Shown one piece after another: positions 56,018 to 64,000 of a stretch of DNA of 64,000 bases. The first letter of the stretch is position 1. Each line of letters begins with the position of its first letter. Made by a program: the position numbers and the translations under genes. Location of the stretch: contig NZ_CP063117.1 in assembly GCF_014931375.1 (NCBI RefSeq), positions 558,001 to 622,000 of the forward strand, read 5' to 3'. The notes beneath the pieces were generated by a model. That model searched no databases. It saw only the letters and a program-made list of their open reading frames with translations, and was not told the origin of the DNA. Source of the DNA: Haemophilus parainfluenzae. GTDB taxonomy: Bacteria; Pseudomonadota; Gammaproteobacteria; Enterobacterales; Pasteurellaceae.

Positions 56018-58522
56018 TTGAAATACGATTTCACTCAAGCCCGAAAATGTATTGAAACATTAGACAAGCGTCGTTTTGATCGAGCATTATTGGGCTCAGG
56101 TGATGCATTCCGACACATCGTCTCTTTAGTGCCGCTGTTGTTGCATCTTAATCATCCTGCTCTGCCGGGTTATGTGGAAGATGCCCCAGCAGGCATTGCC
56201 GATTTTACTCTTTCCAATTATCAGCAAAATTTTCTCTCAAAAGAACATCCCGAACTTGTCGAAGACGTGCAAAGTGCGGTCAATTCTGATGCTGTTTTTG
56301 CACCGATCTTCGGTATTTATGTGATGGGGAGTTTTGGCTCCATTAGCCAAACTTCAGCTTCGGATTTGGATATTTGGATCTGCCATCAAGATGATTTATC
56401 TGAACAAGAACAGCAGCGCTTAGCGGAAAAAACGAAGAAAATTAGCCAATGGGCATCCACATATCATGTGGAAATGCATTTCTATTTGATGACACAACAA
56501 CGTTTCCGTAACGAACGTTATTCCGATCCATTAACTAAAGAAAACAGTGGTTCTGCCCAATATATGTTGTTATTGGAAGAATTTTATCGTTCCGCTGTAC
56601 GTCTTGCGGGTAAACCATTGTTGTGGCCTCACTTGTGGGTGGAAGATGAAAAGCAATATGAGGCCGAAGTTGCGCGTTTAGTCGCGGCTGGTGAGCTTAA
56701 TCCAAATGATTGGGTAGATTTTGGTGGATTAGGACAATTCTCAGCCAGTGAATATTTTGGTGCGAGCTTATGGCAACTTTATAAAGGTATTGATTCACCT
56801 TATAAGTCGGTGATGAAAATCTTGTTGTTGGAAACCTATGCCCAAGAATACCCAAATGCCCAGTTAATTGCTCGCCAATTTAAAGAGGATTTGCTTTCTG
56901 GTCACAGCACGGCTATACATCATTTCGATCCTTATATTGCGATTTTAGAGAGAATTAGCCAATATTTGACCGCACATTCAGAATTTAAGCGTCTTGATTT
57001 TGTACGTTCTTGTTTTTACGTGAAAGCCACAGAAGACTTTGCGTTATATCACGCCTCAAACTGGCGTATTTCTTATATGAAAATGATGGCCCAAGAATGG
57101 GGTTGGTCAAAAGAACGTATTGAAGAATTAGATCTGCGTCCAAATTGGAAAATTAAACGGGTGAAAGAAAGTCACAATAATTTGGTGAATTTCTTGATGA
57201 TGAGTTATCGAAATCTAGTGGATTTTGCACGCAAACATAAAATTAATTCTAGCGTGATCCCGCAAGATATTACGGTGCTTTCTCGCAAACTTTATACTGC
57301 CTTTGAAGAATTGCCGGGTAAAATTACGTTACTAAACTCACAAATTTCCTATAACTTAACAGAAGAACACCTCACATTTATCGAAGTTCTCGGCAATAAG
57401 AATTTTAAGGATGGGTGGTATATGGTGAATCAGCCACCACATCATATGATGTTCTCGAAAGAACGTGTGATTGAATACGGTGAAAGTTTAAATAAAGTCG
57501 TCGCATGGGCTTATTTTAATCGCTTGTTGACCGCTGAAACTCATTTGCACTTAATCAGTCAAAATATCGACCAACTCACTTTACGTAATTTTGTCGCCGA
57601 TTTACGGTTGTTTTTCCCGCATACAAATGGTCAAGCTCCAACAAATGAGGCGCTTTCGTCCCAATGTGAAATCCGCGATCTATTTATTGCAGTGAACTTA
57701 GTTAATGACCCAACTGCCCAAGTCGAAGAACTTAAATCCAATATTTCACCAAGTGATTTATTTAGTTTTGGTCAGTTAGAACAGAGTTTGGTCGGCAGCA
57801 TTGATTTCACTTACCGTAATGTGTGGAATGAAATTCGAACTTTACATTTTGAAGGGCAGAATGCGATTTTGCTTGCCTTAAAAGTGCTTTCTAATAAAAT
57901 TGATCAAGGTGTGAATCAGCCCCGTTCTATACAGGTTTTCTGTTACAGTAAACACTACAACCGCACATTGCGAAACTTAGTGAGCGTACTTGTAAACCGT
58001 TGTATCAGTATTCAATTAGGCGACAGTCGCCCAACAACGCACTCCCGTTTACGTGTGGCAGGGAAAAACTGGCAATTCTTCTTTGAAGAAAAAGGGATCA
58101 GTTTGCAACCTATTGATGGTGGAAAAGAAAGTGCGGTCAATTTTGAGGACGTTTTACCGACTCAGTTGGAAGAAAAAGAAATTATTCCAGAGGCCCGTCG
58201 ATATCCGCCTGAAATTGATTTGTTTGCCAGTGAAGGTTTTTTACAATTCTTCTTTGAGGATAATGCCGATAATAGCTTTAACGTTTATTTGTTAGATGAA
58301 AAGAATCGTCTCGAAATTTATCGTCAATGTGAAGGTTCAAAAGATGATAAAGTGCGTGAAGTGAATCAGATTTATCAATCACTCGGCTCGAAAGATTGTA
58401 AAAATCCGTATAAAATGGTGCAACGGAATTTTAATTATCCTCAATTTTATCAATTGCATCCGACAGAAAGTGGCATGCGTATTATGCCGTTCAAATTTAA
58501 AAGCAAAAGGACTTGCGAATAG
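56018..58522 (+). CDS. cyaA: Class I adenylate cyclase
   Basis: CyaA makes cAMP, the co-activator of CRP, and responds to the PTS. The 834-residue protein matches enterobacterial class I cyclases, with the nucleotidyltransferase motif GSFGSISQTSASDLDIWIC (about 104-122) supplying the catalytic aspartates. Translation starts at a TTG at 56018, with AGGAAG before it; E. coli cyaA also uses TTG, which limits expression. cAMP made here would feed the CRP-like sites at 35.8, 37.2 and 42.7 kb. Confidence 0.96.
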   Translation: MKYDFTQARKCIETLDKRRFDRALLGSGDAFRHIVSLVPLLLHLNHPALPGYVEDAPAGIADFTLSNYQQNFLSKEHPELVEDVQSAVNSDAVFAPIFGIYVMGSFGSISQTSASDLDIWICHQDDLSEQEQQRLAEKTKKISQWASTYHVEMHFYLMTQQRFRNERYSDPLTKENSGSAQYMLLLEEFYRSAVRLAGKPLLWPHLWVEDEKQYEAEVARLVAAGELNPNDWVDFGGLGQFSASEYFGASLWQLYKGIDSPYKSVMKILLLETYAQEYPNAQLIARQFKEDLLSGHSTAIHHFDPYIAILERISQYLTAHSEFKRLDFVRSCFYVKATEDFALYHASNWRISYMKMMAQEWGWSKERIEELDLRPNWKIKRVKESHNNLVNFLMMSYRNLVDFARKHKINSSVIPQDITVLSRKLYTAFEELPGKITLLNSQISYNLTEEHLTFIEVLGNKNFKDGWYMVNQPPHHMMFSKERVIEYGESLNKVVAWAYFNRLLTAETHLHLISQNIDQLTLRNFVADLRLFFPHTNGQAPTNEALSSQCEIRDLFIAVNLVNDPTAQVEELKSNISPSDLFSFGQLEQSLVGSIDFTYRNVWNEIRTLHFEGQNAILLALKVLSNKIDQGVNQPRSIQVFCYSKHYNRTLRNLVSVLVNRCISIQLGDSRPTTHSRLRVAGKNWQFFFEEKGISLQPIDGGKESAVNFEDVLPTQLEEKEIIPEARRYPPEIDLFASEGFLQFFFEDNADNSFNVYLLDEKNRLEIYRQCEGSKDDKVREVNQIYQSLGSKDCKNPYKMVQRNFNYPQFYQLHPTESGMRIMPFKFKSKRTCE

Positions 58523-58542
58523 CTCAATCAAAACAAGCATTG

Positions 58543-58556
58543 TTTGAGGTAAATCA
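58543..58556 (+). promoter_or_regulatory. Candidate FNR site upstream of narP
   Basis: TTGAG-GTAA-ATCAA differs from the FNR consensus TTGAT-N4-ATCAA at one position. It lies about 150 bases upstream of the narP start. Candidate -10 elements (for example TAGAAT at 58601) lie downstream. Anaerobic control of narP is inferred. Confidence 0.6.
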
Positions 58557-58703
58557 AATTTATCTGCAAATTATGCATTGGAAGATAGGCAAAATCCCGA
58601 TAGAATCCTTCGTTCGAAAATCTATTGAGAAATAATCTAAGGCTGTGGACGTTTTCGCCTTCAGGCGATAGAATGTTTGTCCGCTTATCTCTTGGAGAAT
58701 ATT

Positions 58704-59333
58704 ATGCAAGAAAAGTTAAAAGTATTAATTATCGACGACCATCCATTAATGCGTCGTGGTATCAAACAATTAGTTGAATTAGAAGAGAATTTTGAAGTCG
58801 TTGCCGATGTAGGAAGCGGTACAGAAGGCATTTCCATTGCGATTCAAGAATCCCCGGATTTAATCATTTTAGATCTGAATATGAAAGGTCTTTCTGGTTT
58901 AGATACCCTTAAAGGCTTGCGTGCAGAAGGTGTTGATGCACGAATTTTGATCTTAACTGTGTCTGATGCGAAAAATGATATTTTCACTCTCATCGATGCG
59001 GGTGCTGATGGCTATTTATTGAAAGATACTGAGCCAGATGTGCTACTTGAGCAAATTAAACGTATTGCACAAGGTGAAGTGATTTTAAGTGATTCGATTA
59101 AAAATCTTCTTTTAGAACGCAAACATACTGTTGATCCAATGGATTCTCTCACCGATCGTGAAATGGATGTATTACGTTTAATCGCAACAGGTTTATCTAA
59201 TAAACAAATTGCGGGCCAACTTTTCATTTCGGAAGAAACAGTTAAAGTCCATATTCGTAATTTACTTCGTAAACTTAACGTGCATTCACGTGTTGCAGCA
59301 ACCGTCTTGTTCTTTGAACGAAATGGTCGATAG
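58704..59333 (+). CDS. narP: Nitrate/nitrite response regulator NarP
   Basis: NarP activates genes for anaerobic respiration in response to nitrate and nitrite. The 209-residue protein has a receiver domain with D10/D11 and phosphoacceptor D57 (LIILDLNM), followed by a LuxR-type HTH (about 147-205; LTDREMDVLRLIATGLSNKQIA). The ATG at 58704 with GGAG before it gives the usual NarP N terminus; the frame is open to 58677. Its sensor kinase gene (narQ) is not adjacent. Confidence 0.94.
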   Translation: MQEKLKVLIIDDHPLMRRGIKQLVELEENFEVVADVGSGTEGISIAIQESPDLIILDLNMKGLSGLDTLKGLRAEGVDARILILTVSDAKNDIFTLIDAGADGYLLKDTEPDVLLEQIKRIAQGEVILSDSIKNLLLERKHTVDPMDSLTDREMDVLRLIATGLSNKQIAGQLFISEETVKVHIRNLLRKLNVHSRVAATVLFFERNGR

Positions 59334-59350
59334 GCAAGTTTCAAATCATA

Positions 59351-59380
59351 AAAAAGAGCGGTTTTTTAACCGCTCTTTTT
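59351..59380. terminator. Bidirectional terminator between narP and yibQ
   Basis: AAAAAGAGCGGTT (59351-59363), loop TTTT, AACCGCTCTTTTT (59368-59380): a perfect 13-bp stem with A and T runs, between convergent genes. The core AAGAGCGGT is an uptake-signal variant. Confidence 0.9.
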
Positions 59381-59381
59381 G

Positions 59382-60224
59382 TTATCTCGGTACGCCTCGC
59401 AATAAAGGGATTGGCTCAAATGGCTCAACTGAGGTTGGTGCAGGAATATCATTAAAAATTAGGATAAATGGTTTAGGTGGCAAGATTTTTTCATTTCGCC
59501 ATAAACTGCCCATACTCACTAATTGAATATCATCGGGTAAATTTTTTATTCCCGCTTTTAATACAGCCACAGTATTTGGGCGAGGGTGTCCAATAGCAAT
59601 GGCTGTGCCATGTTTACGCGCATATTGAATTGCACTTTGAAATTGGCGTTGAACATCTGCCAAATTATCACTGTCATCTAAAAACACATGGCGATCTAAT
59701 ACACGTACGCCTTGTTCTTTTGCTATTTTTCCCGCGACTGATTTTCCGATAGTACGGCTATCTAAAAAGAATAAATGTTGCTCGTGAAGTGCGGTCATTA
59801 AATAGGTCATTAATGTGGCATCAGCAGTGGCTGCACTGCCCATATGATTATTCATTCCAATGGCATTTGGCACAATAGCTTTCGCTTTTTGCACTCGATC
59901 ATTCACTTGCGCTTCAGACAAGCCTAAAGTCAAACCACCTTCTTCAATTTTAATATTGCTGACCGGTTGCATCGGCATATGAATGAGAATATCGTGATTT
60001 TGTGCTTTTGCTTCTTGATTGCGTATTTTGGCATAGGGTGCAGCTGGAATAATCGCAACGGAGATTTCTTTTGGCATGGCTAAAACTTCGGCATCTTCTT
60101 TCGGATGATAGCCAATGTCATCAATCACAATAGCCAGTTTGCCTTGTGCAAAAGTAAAAGCAGAGAAAAGTGCGGTTGAAAAAATAATCGTATTTTTGAC
60201 CGCACTTTGAAAGAACCTTGCCAT
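59382..60224 (-). CDS. yibQ: YibQ-like divergent polysaccharide deacetylase
   Basis: A 280-residue exported protein with a signal peptide ending near residue 26 (FTFA before QGK) and the divergent polysaccharide-deacetylase fold. Visible motifs include KLAIVIDDIGYHPKEDA, DILIHMPMQP and GMNNHMGSAAT, supplying Asp/His metal-type positions. Function is not established; linkage with envC suggests a cell-wall role. Its ATG abuts the envC stop codon. Confidence 0.88.
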   Translation of the reverse strand: MARFFQSAVKNTIIFSTALFSAFTFAQGKLAIVIDDIGYHPKEDAEVLAMPKEISVAIIPAAPYAKIRNQEAKAQNHDILIHMPMQPVSNIKIEEGGLTLGLSEAQVNDRVQKAKAIVPNAIGMNNHMGSAATADATLMTYLMTALHEQHLFFLDSRTIGKSVAGKIAKEQGVRVLDRHVFLDDSDNLADVQRQFQSAIQYARKHGTAIAIGHPRPNTVAVLKAGIKNLPDDIQLVSMGSLWRNEKILPPKPFILIFNDIPAPTSVEPFEPIPLLRGVPR

Positions 60225-61456
60225 TATTTAATCCACCCAGCCGGATTCATAGGCACCCCTTTACGGCTAATACCAAAGTAAAGTGCCGGTTTAGAGAGTT
60301 CACCCGTATTACCCACTTGTGCGATGGTTTGTCCCGCAGATACCAGCTGACCTTGTTTTACAAATACCGCTTGGTTGAAACCATACAAACTCAAATCGCT
60401 GTCACCGTGTTTAACAATCACCATATAACCATAGCCATTAAGATGACCCGCTAGAATAACACGACCACTTGCAATGGCTTTTACCGCTGTACCTGTTGGT
60501 GCACCGATAACCATACCTTTCCAGCGCACTTCACCCGCTTGGATTGAACCAAAAGAATACAACGTCGGGCCCGAAACTGGACGACTGTATTGACGTGCAG
60601 CCGTACCTAAACCACTGGTACTATTAATCAACTTACGCTCTTGATCGGTTGGTTGATAAGGTTTTGAGGTCCGTTTTTCTTCTGCTTGTTTTTTCTGCGC
60701 AAGGGCTTCACGCTCACGTTGTTCTTGTTGGCGAGCGGCTTGTTCTGCACGTTGAATTTCTTGGCGAAGGGCATTTTCATTCGCTTTCAACGTTTCCAGC
60801 TTATTCTGATCTTTCGTTAAGTTTTTGTTGAGTTCATTTAACGTAGATTGACGTTCTTGTTGCGCTTTTTGTAATTCTTGCTGCTGTTTCTTTTGCGTAG
60901 AAAGTTGATCGCGATGATTTTTTTGTTGGCCTGAAATCGCTTCGCGTTGTTTTGCTAAATTTTCTTGTGTCGCTTTCAGATTGTTAATCATATCAATGCG
61001 AACTTGGTTTAAGTGCTGATAATACACTTTCATGCGTTCCGCTTTTTTCGCATCTTCTGAAAGCATTCTTTCCAAGGTAGAAGGATTTACACCTGAACGA
61101 TAGATGGCATCTACTTGCTTTGCGAGCTTCGCTTTTTGCACACGCTCTTGCTTTTCTAATTGTTTGATTTGCTTTTCGGTTTCCGCCATTTGCTTGCGAA
61201 TTTCTTTTAAGCTTAATTCTGTTTCACGTAATTCACCGACAACGCTATTAATTTTGCTTTCTTGATCTTTAAGACTGGCTTGGAGTTTAGCTTGTGCGCG
61301 TTTTTGCTCGGCGATCTTCGATTCTTGTTGTTTAATTTGTTTTTGAATCTGGTTGAGATCGTTGCCTTGCGCGAAAGATGAAAAGCCAAGCAGACCACAA
61401 GCAAAAAGTGCGGTCAGTTTTGATAAGATTTTTTTTCTACAATTGCTTTGCTGCAT
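60224..61456 (-). CDS. envC: Murein hydrolase activator EnvC
   Basis: EnvC activates the amidases AmiA and AmiB at the division septum under FtsEX control. The 410-residue precursor has a signal peptide to about residue 29, a long coiled coil (about 30-255) rich in Gln and Lys, and a C-terminal LytM domain (about 295-408). The LytM domain lacks the zinc-binding HxxxD/HxH pattern, as expected for the non-enzymatic activator. yibQ follows with one-base overlap. gpmA lies on the other side. Confidence 0.95.
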   Translation of the reverse strand: MQQSNCRKKILSKLTALFACGLLGFSSFAQGNDLNQIQKQIKQQESKIAEQKRAQAKLQASLKDQESKINSVVGELRETELSLKEIRKQMAETEKQIKQLEKQERVQKAKLAKQVDAIYRSGVNPSTLERMLSEDAKKAERMKVYYQHLNQVRIDMINNLKATQENLAKQREAISGQQKNHRDQLSTQKKQQQELQKAQQERQSTLNELNKNLTKDQNKLETLKANENALRQEIQRAEQAARQQEQREREALAQKKQAEEKRTSKPYQPTDQERKLINSTSGLGTAARQYSRPVSGPTLYSFGSIQAGEVRWKGMVIGAPTGTAVKAIASGRVILAGHLNGYGYMVIVKHGDSDLSLYGFNQAVFVKQGQLVSAGQTIAQVGNTGELSKPALYFGISRKGVPMNPAGWIK

Positions 61457-61642
61457 ACATCTAAACTTGAGAGAAATTAAGAGACGAATAAAGCTTAAAT
61501 ACTAGCATTATTTTTAAGTGGCTAAAAGTTTACAGACGTTTTTTTGCGAAAGATCAGTAAATGCCGCCTTTTTACTTTTAAACATAACGATTTTTTGCTA
61601 TAACAGAGCCATTCATTTTTTATTAATACTTAGGAGATCCTT

Positions 61643-62326
61643 ATGGAATTAGTATTCATTCGTCACGGTTTCAGTGAGTGGAACGCAAAAAATTTATTCA
61701 CCGGTTGGCGTGATGTGAATTTAACCGAGCGCGGCGTAGAAGAAGCAAAAGCAGCGGGTAAAAAATTGTTCGAGAAAGGCTATGAATTTGATATTGCCTT
61801 CACTTCTGTTTTAACTCGTGCAATCAAAACCTGTAACATCGTGTTAGAAGAATCTCACCAATTATGGATTCCTCAAGTGAAAAACTGGCGTTTAAATGAG
61901 CGTCACTACGGTGCATTACAAGGCTTAGATAAAAAAGAAACAGCAGAAAAATACGGTGACGAACAAGTTCATATCTGGCGCCGTTCTTATGATATTTCCC
62001 CTCCAGATTTAGATCCGAAAGATCCAAACTCTGCTCATAACGACCGTCGTTATGCAAACATCCCATCTGATGTTGTACCAAACGCAGAAAATTTAAAATT
62101 AACCTTAGAACGTGCATTACCATTCTGGGAAGATCAAATTGCTCCAGCAATGCTTTCTGGTAAACGTGTTTTAGTGGTGGCGCACGGTAACTCACTTCGT
62201 GCATTAGCAAAACACATTATCGGTATTTCTGATGCGGAAATCATGGATTTTGAAATCCCAACCGGTCAACCGTTAGTGTTAAAACTTGATGATAAATTAA
62301 ACTACGTAGAACACTACTATCTTTAA
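61643..62326 (+). CDS. gpmA: 2,3-bisphosphoglycerate-dependent phosphoglycerate mutase
   Basis: GpmA interconverts 3- and 2-phosphoglycerate in glycolysis. The 227-residue protein has the phosphohistidine motif RHGFSEWN (H8), [20 protein letters not shown] and the second catalytic VVAHGNSLR. The size is that of the H. influenzae enzyme. It starts after TTAGGAGATCC. In E. coli it is the cofactor-independent gpmM, not gpmA, that sits next to envC-yibQ; here the position is taken by gpmA. Confidence 0.97.
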   Translation: MELVFIRHGFSEWNAKNLFTGWRDVNLTERGVEEAKAAGKKLFEKGYEFDIAFTSVLTRAIKTCNIVLEESHQLWIPQVKNWRLNERHYGALQGLDKKETAEKYGDEQVHIWRRSYDISPPDLDPKDPNSAHNDRRYANIPSDVVPNAENLKLTLERALPFWEDQIAPAMLSGKRVLVVAHGNSLRALAKHIIGISDAEIMDFEIPTGQPLVLKLDDKLNYVEHYYL

Positions 62327-62341
62327 TTTATAAATGATTTC

Positions 62342-62373
62342 AAAGTGCGGTTAATTTTGACCGCACTTTTTGT
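62342..62373 (+). terminator. Uptake-signal terminator after gpmA
   Basis: AAAGTGCGGT (62342-62351) pairs with ACCGCACTTT (62360-62369), followed by TTTGTTT. Confidence 0.85.
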
Positions 62374-62389
62374 TTAAGGAGAATAACGG

Positions 62390-63199
62390 ATGAAAAAATT
62401 ACTCGCGGTGATTTTTGCCTTGTTGCCTGTTTTGGCCTTTGCTGCATCGCCAAATCATACGGCAAAATCAACTCAAACTAAGTCAGTGAAAACGGCAGTT
62501 AAAAAAGTAGAAGCAAAAAAAGCCACTACGTCTAAAACTGTAGCTAAAACAGCTAAAAAGAAAGCAGATGCCAAAAAAGCAGAAGCGAAAAAGCCAGCTA
62601 AAATTGTCGAAGCGAAAAAAGCGGTAACGAAAAAAGAAAAAATAAAAAATAAAACGATAAATAAAGCCGCTAAAGCAGAGCCGACAAAAACGAAAAGCAA
62701 ACAGCCAGTAGAAAAAACGAAGCAAACTGCACTAAAAGACAAAAAGACGGTAGTGAAAAGCAAACAAAGTGCAGTTAAAGAATCAGCTAAACCTGAAAAA
62801 ATGATTGCTAAAAAAACACCAGCGGTTAAAACAGAAGTGAAGAAAGCGGAACCAAAAGCCGTTGAAAAAGCGACTGAAAATAGCGTGGAAACTGTTGCAC
62901 AAAAAACAGCGAATACTGTGACAAAATCCGTCGTTGTGCCAAGATGTAATGATTCAAAAGTTTTTGCGGTATTATCTGATGCCTTTAAAAAACAAGGTGC
63001 AGCTACTAACACCCAAATGACAGTGAAACAAATTACGCAAGCCCGAGAAACACAATCTTATCCACAACAAGGCATTCGTAGCTGTAATGCGATAGTGGAA
63101 ACCAACGGCATTAAATATGTTACCGATTACAGCATTATCTTGAATGATAAAGGCTTTTTCGTGCAAGTTGAAAACGCACAACCTGCTCAACGTTTCTAA
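62390..63199 (+). CDS. Exported lysine/alanine-rich protein with a conserved C-terminal domain
   Basis: I do not recognise this 269-residue protein. It has a signal peptide to residue 19 (LLPVLAFAA). A long low-complexity stretch of Lys, Ala and Thr follows (about 20-180; KKxxAKK-type repeats), similar in composition to histone H1 tails. A compact C-terminal domain of about 85 residues (VPRCNDSKVFAVLSDAF, RSCNAIVETNGIKYVTDY) contains two cysteines likely to form a disulfide in the periplasm. The highly basic region could bind lipopolysaccharide, peptidoglycan or DNA, but that is inference. AAGGAGAA precedes the ATG. Confidence 0.75.
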   Translation: MKKLLAVIFALLPVLAFAASPNHTAKSTQTKSVKTAVKKVEAKKATTSKTVAKTAKKKADAKKAEAKKPAKIVEAKKAVTKKEKIKNKTINKAAKAEPTKTKSKQPVEKTKQTALKDKKTVVKSKQSAVKESAKPEKMIAKKTPAVKTEVKKAEPKAVEKATENSVETVAQKTANTVTKSVVVPRCNDSKVFAVLSDAFKKQGAATNTQMTVKQITQARETQSYPQQGIRSCNAIVETNGIKYVTDYSIILNDKGFFVQVENAQPAQRF

Positions 63200-63201
63200 T
63201 C

Positions 63202-63888
63202 TTAACGTGCGTTATTTAAATGAAGTTGTTTGAATAACGCACGCATTTCTTCTTCATTCAAACGGCGATATTCGCCATTACTTAGTCCATCAAGTGTTAA
63301 ATGGCTCATTTGGTAACGAATGAGTCGTAATGTCGGAAAGCCGATATGTGCCGTCATTCGACGCACTTGTCGATTACGCCCTTCACTAATTTTGATTTCC
63401 AACCAGCTCGTTGGAATACTTTGACGTTCACGAATAGGTGGATTGCGAGGCCATAGAAAATCTGGTTCTGAAATCAACCGCACTTTTGCCGGCTTTGTCA
63501 TTCCATCTTTCAATTCAACGCCTTTGCGGAGTTTGTCTAAGTCCGTTTCTTCAGGAATACCTTCCACTTGCACAAAATACGTTTTTTCTGTTTTAAACTT
63601 AGGATCCGCCAAACGATGTTGCACTTCACCATTATTCGTTAAAATCAGTAACCCTTCGCTATCACGATCCAATCGCCCTGCCGCATACACATTGGGAATA
63701 TTAATAAAATCTTTTAATGCCGCTCGGCCATTTTCATCGGTGAATTGTGTCAGCACATCAAAAGGTTTGTTAAATAAAACAACGATTGTTTGTTCTAATG
63801 TAAGTGGCTTCGCTTTAGGCTTAAATGAACGAGTGGATTTTGCCGTTCGTTTGGTTGTAAATGAGTGAGAAGGGAAAGGTTTTGACAT
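63202..63888 (-). CDS. rluE: 23S rRNA pseudouridine-2457 synthase RluE
   Basis: RluE makes pseudouridine 2457 of 23S rRNA. From the ATG at 63888 the protein has 228 residues with a basic N-terminal tail, [13 protein letters not shown], the catalytic [11 protein letters not shown] (D74) and [20 protein letters not shown]. It lacks an S4 domain, as RluE does. The frame extends to 63978 but that stretch crosses the upstream terminator. It ends two bases from the convergent lysine-rich gene. Confidence 0.92.
   Translation of the reverse strand: MSKPFPSHSFTTKRTAKSTRSFKPKAKPLTLEQTIVVLFNKPFDVLTQFTDENGRAALKDFINIPNVYAAGRLDRDSEGLLILTNNGEVQHRLADPKFKTEKTYFVQVEGIPEETDLDKLRKGVELKDGMTKPAKVRLISEPDFLWPRNPPIRERQSIPTSWLEIKISEGRNRQVRRMTAHIGFPTLRLIRYQMSHLTLDGLSNGEYRRLNEEEMRALFKQLHLNNAR
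63206..63243. repeat. Inverted repeat inside the 3' end of rluE
   Basis: CGTGCGTTATT (63206-63216) and AATAACGCACG (63233-63243) are perfect 11-bp inverted arms within the last codons of rluE and just past the stop of the convergent gene. It may act as a coding-embedded terminator or mRNA 3'-end stabiliser. Confidence 0.6.
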
Positions 63889-63911
63889 ATTATTTATTGA
63901 GTAAAAAAGAA

Positions 63912-63938
63912 AAAAAGGGCGGATTTTAACCCGCCCTC
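63912..63938 (-). terminator. Terminator upstream of rluE
   Basis: AGGGCGG (63916-63922) pairs with CCGCCCT (63931-63937), and a run of As on the left reads as Ts leftward. It ends the gene that enters from the right edge. Confidence 0.85.
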
Positions 63939-63943
63939 TTATA

Positions 63944-64000
63944 TTACCATTGATAGCGATAAACTGCTTGAATTGCATAAGGTTTGTCGAAGTTTTTACC
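63944..64000 (-). CDS. C-terminal end of a probable outer-membrane beta-barrel protein (cut by window edge)
   Basis: Leftward, the frame from 64000 is open to a TAA at 63944-63946 and encodes 18 residues ending AVYRYQW. An alternating pattern ending in an aromatic residue is the usual sorting signal of outer-membrane beta-barrels. The protein itself cannot be named from this piece. A terminator follows immediately. Confidence 0.6.
   Translation of the reverse strand, partial: GKNFDKPYAIQAVYRYQW

Noticed and set aside
62473..63012. Long leftward frame (179 codons) opposite the lysine-rich gene
   Set aside because: Its Phe/Ala/Leu-rich sequence is the expected antisense of Lys/Ala codons; no start signal or recognisable domain.
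1..64000. Search for CRISPR arrays, tetranucleotide contingency repeats, insertion sequences, tRNA or rRNA genes
   Set aside because: None seen by reading; short A or T runs are present but no tandem repeat long enough to suggest phase variation.

Overview
This window is a densely coded, AT-rich stretch (about 40% GC by eye) of a Pasteurellaceae chromosome, most likely Haemophilus parainfluenzae or a close relative. The main evidence is the Haemophilus DNA-uptake signal AAGTGCGGT (or its complement), seen more than 50 times in 64 kb where chance predicts less than one, often as inverted pairs forming intergenic terminator hairpins. Intact hemC and hemD argue for a haem-prototrophic species (V-factor-only, like H. 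parainfluenzae) rather than H. influenzae. This species call is inference from gene content. No rRNA, tRNA, insertion sequence, prophage, CRISPR array or simple-sequence contingency repeat was seen, and no gap between genes exceeds about 225 bases.

Layout. 1-7.7 kb: end of potE, then rseC-rsmJ-trmA, maoP, yihD-dsbA, mobA, htpX, pepD and gpt. 7.8-20.3 kb: a TPR/glycosyltransferase-like protein, dnaE, pyrR, a single-parvulin SurA-like isomerase, mltG-tmk-holB-tatD, a DUF1523 protein, paeA and a lipoprotein. 20.3-31.7 kb: the fructose PTS operon fruBKA (FruB carries two HPr domains), sdhE, the envelope-stress genes rpoE-rseA-rseB behind a sigma-E-type promoter, mobB-mdtD, hbpA and pdxH.

31.7-38.7 kb is the main accessory region. 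An FRG-domain gene sits between two uptake-signal hairpins. Next is a divergent cluster that resembles E. coli nanXY: a FadR-type GntR regulator, two Gfo/Idh/MocA oxidoreductases (one very like NanY/YjhC, the other lacking the usual catalytic lysine) and a NanX/YjhB-like MFS transporter. A palindrome and a CRP-like site lie in the shared promoter. The likely substrate is 2,7-anhydro-N-acetylneuraminate or a related sialoside. A DASS-family dicarboxylate transporter follows.

38.7-51.4 kb: a PotABCD-type ABC importer of unknown substrate, slyX/fkpA, a YheO-type regulator with tusDCB, a small membrane protein, a YeaK-type deacylase, a T4 endonuclease V homologue, an orphan ferric-siderophore binding protein with a Fur-like box, and a polar amino acid ABC importer. 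51.5-64 kb: hemCDXY, cyaA (TTG start) diverging from hemC, narP with an FNR-like site, yibQ-envC, gpmA, an exported lysine-rich protein, rluE, and the last codons of a probable outer-membrane protein at the right edge.
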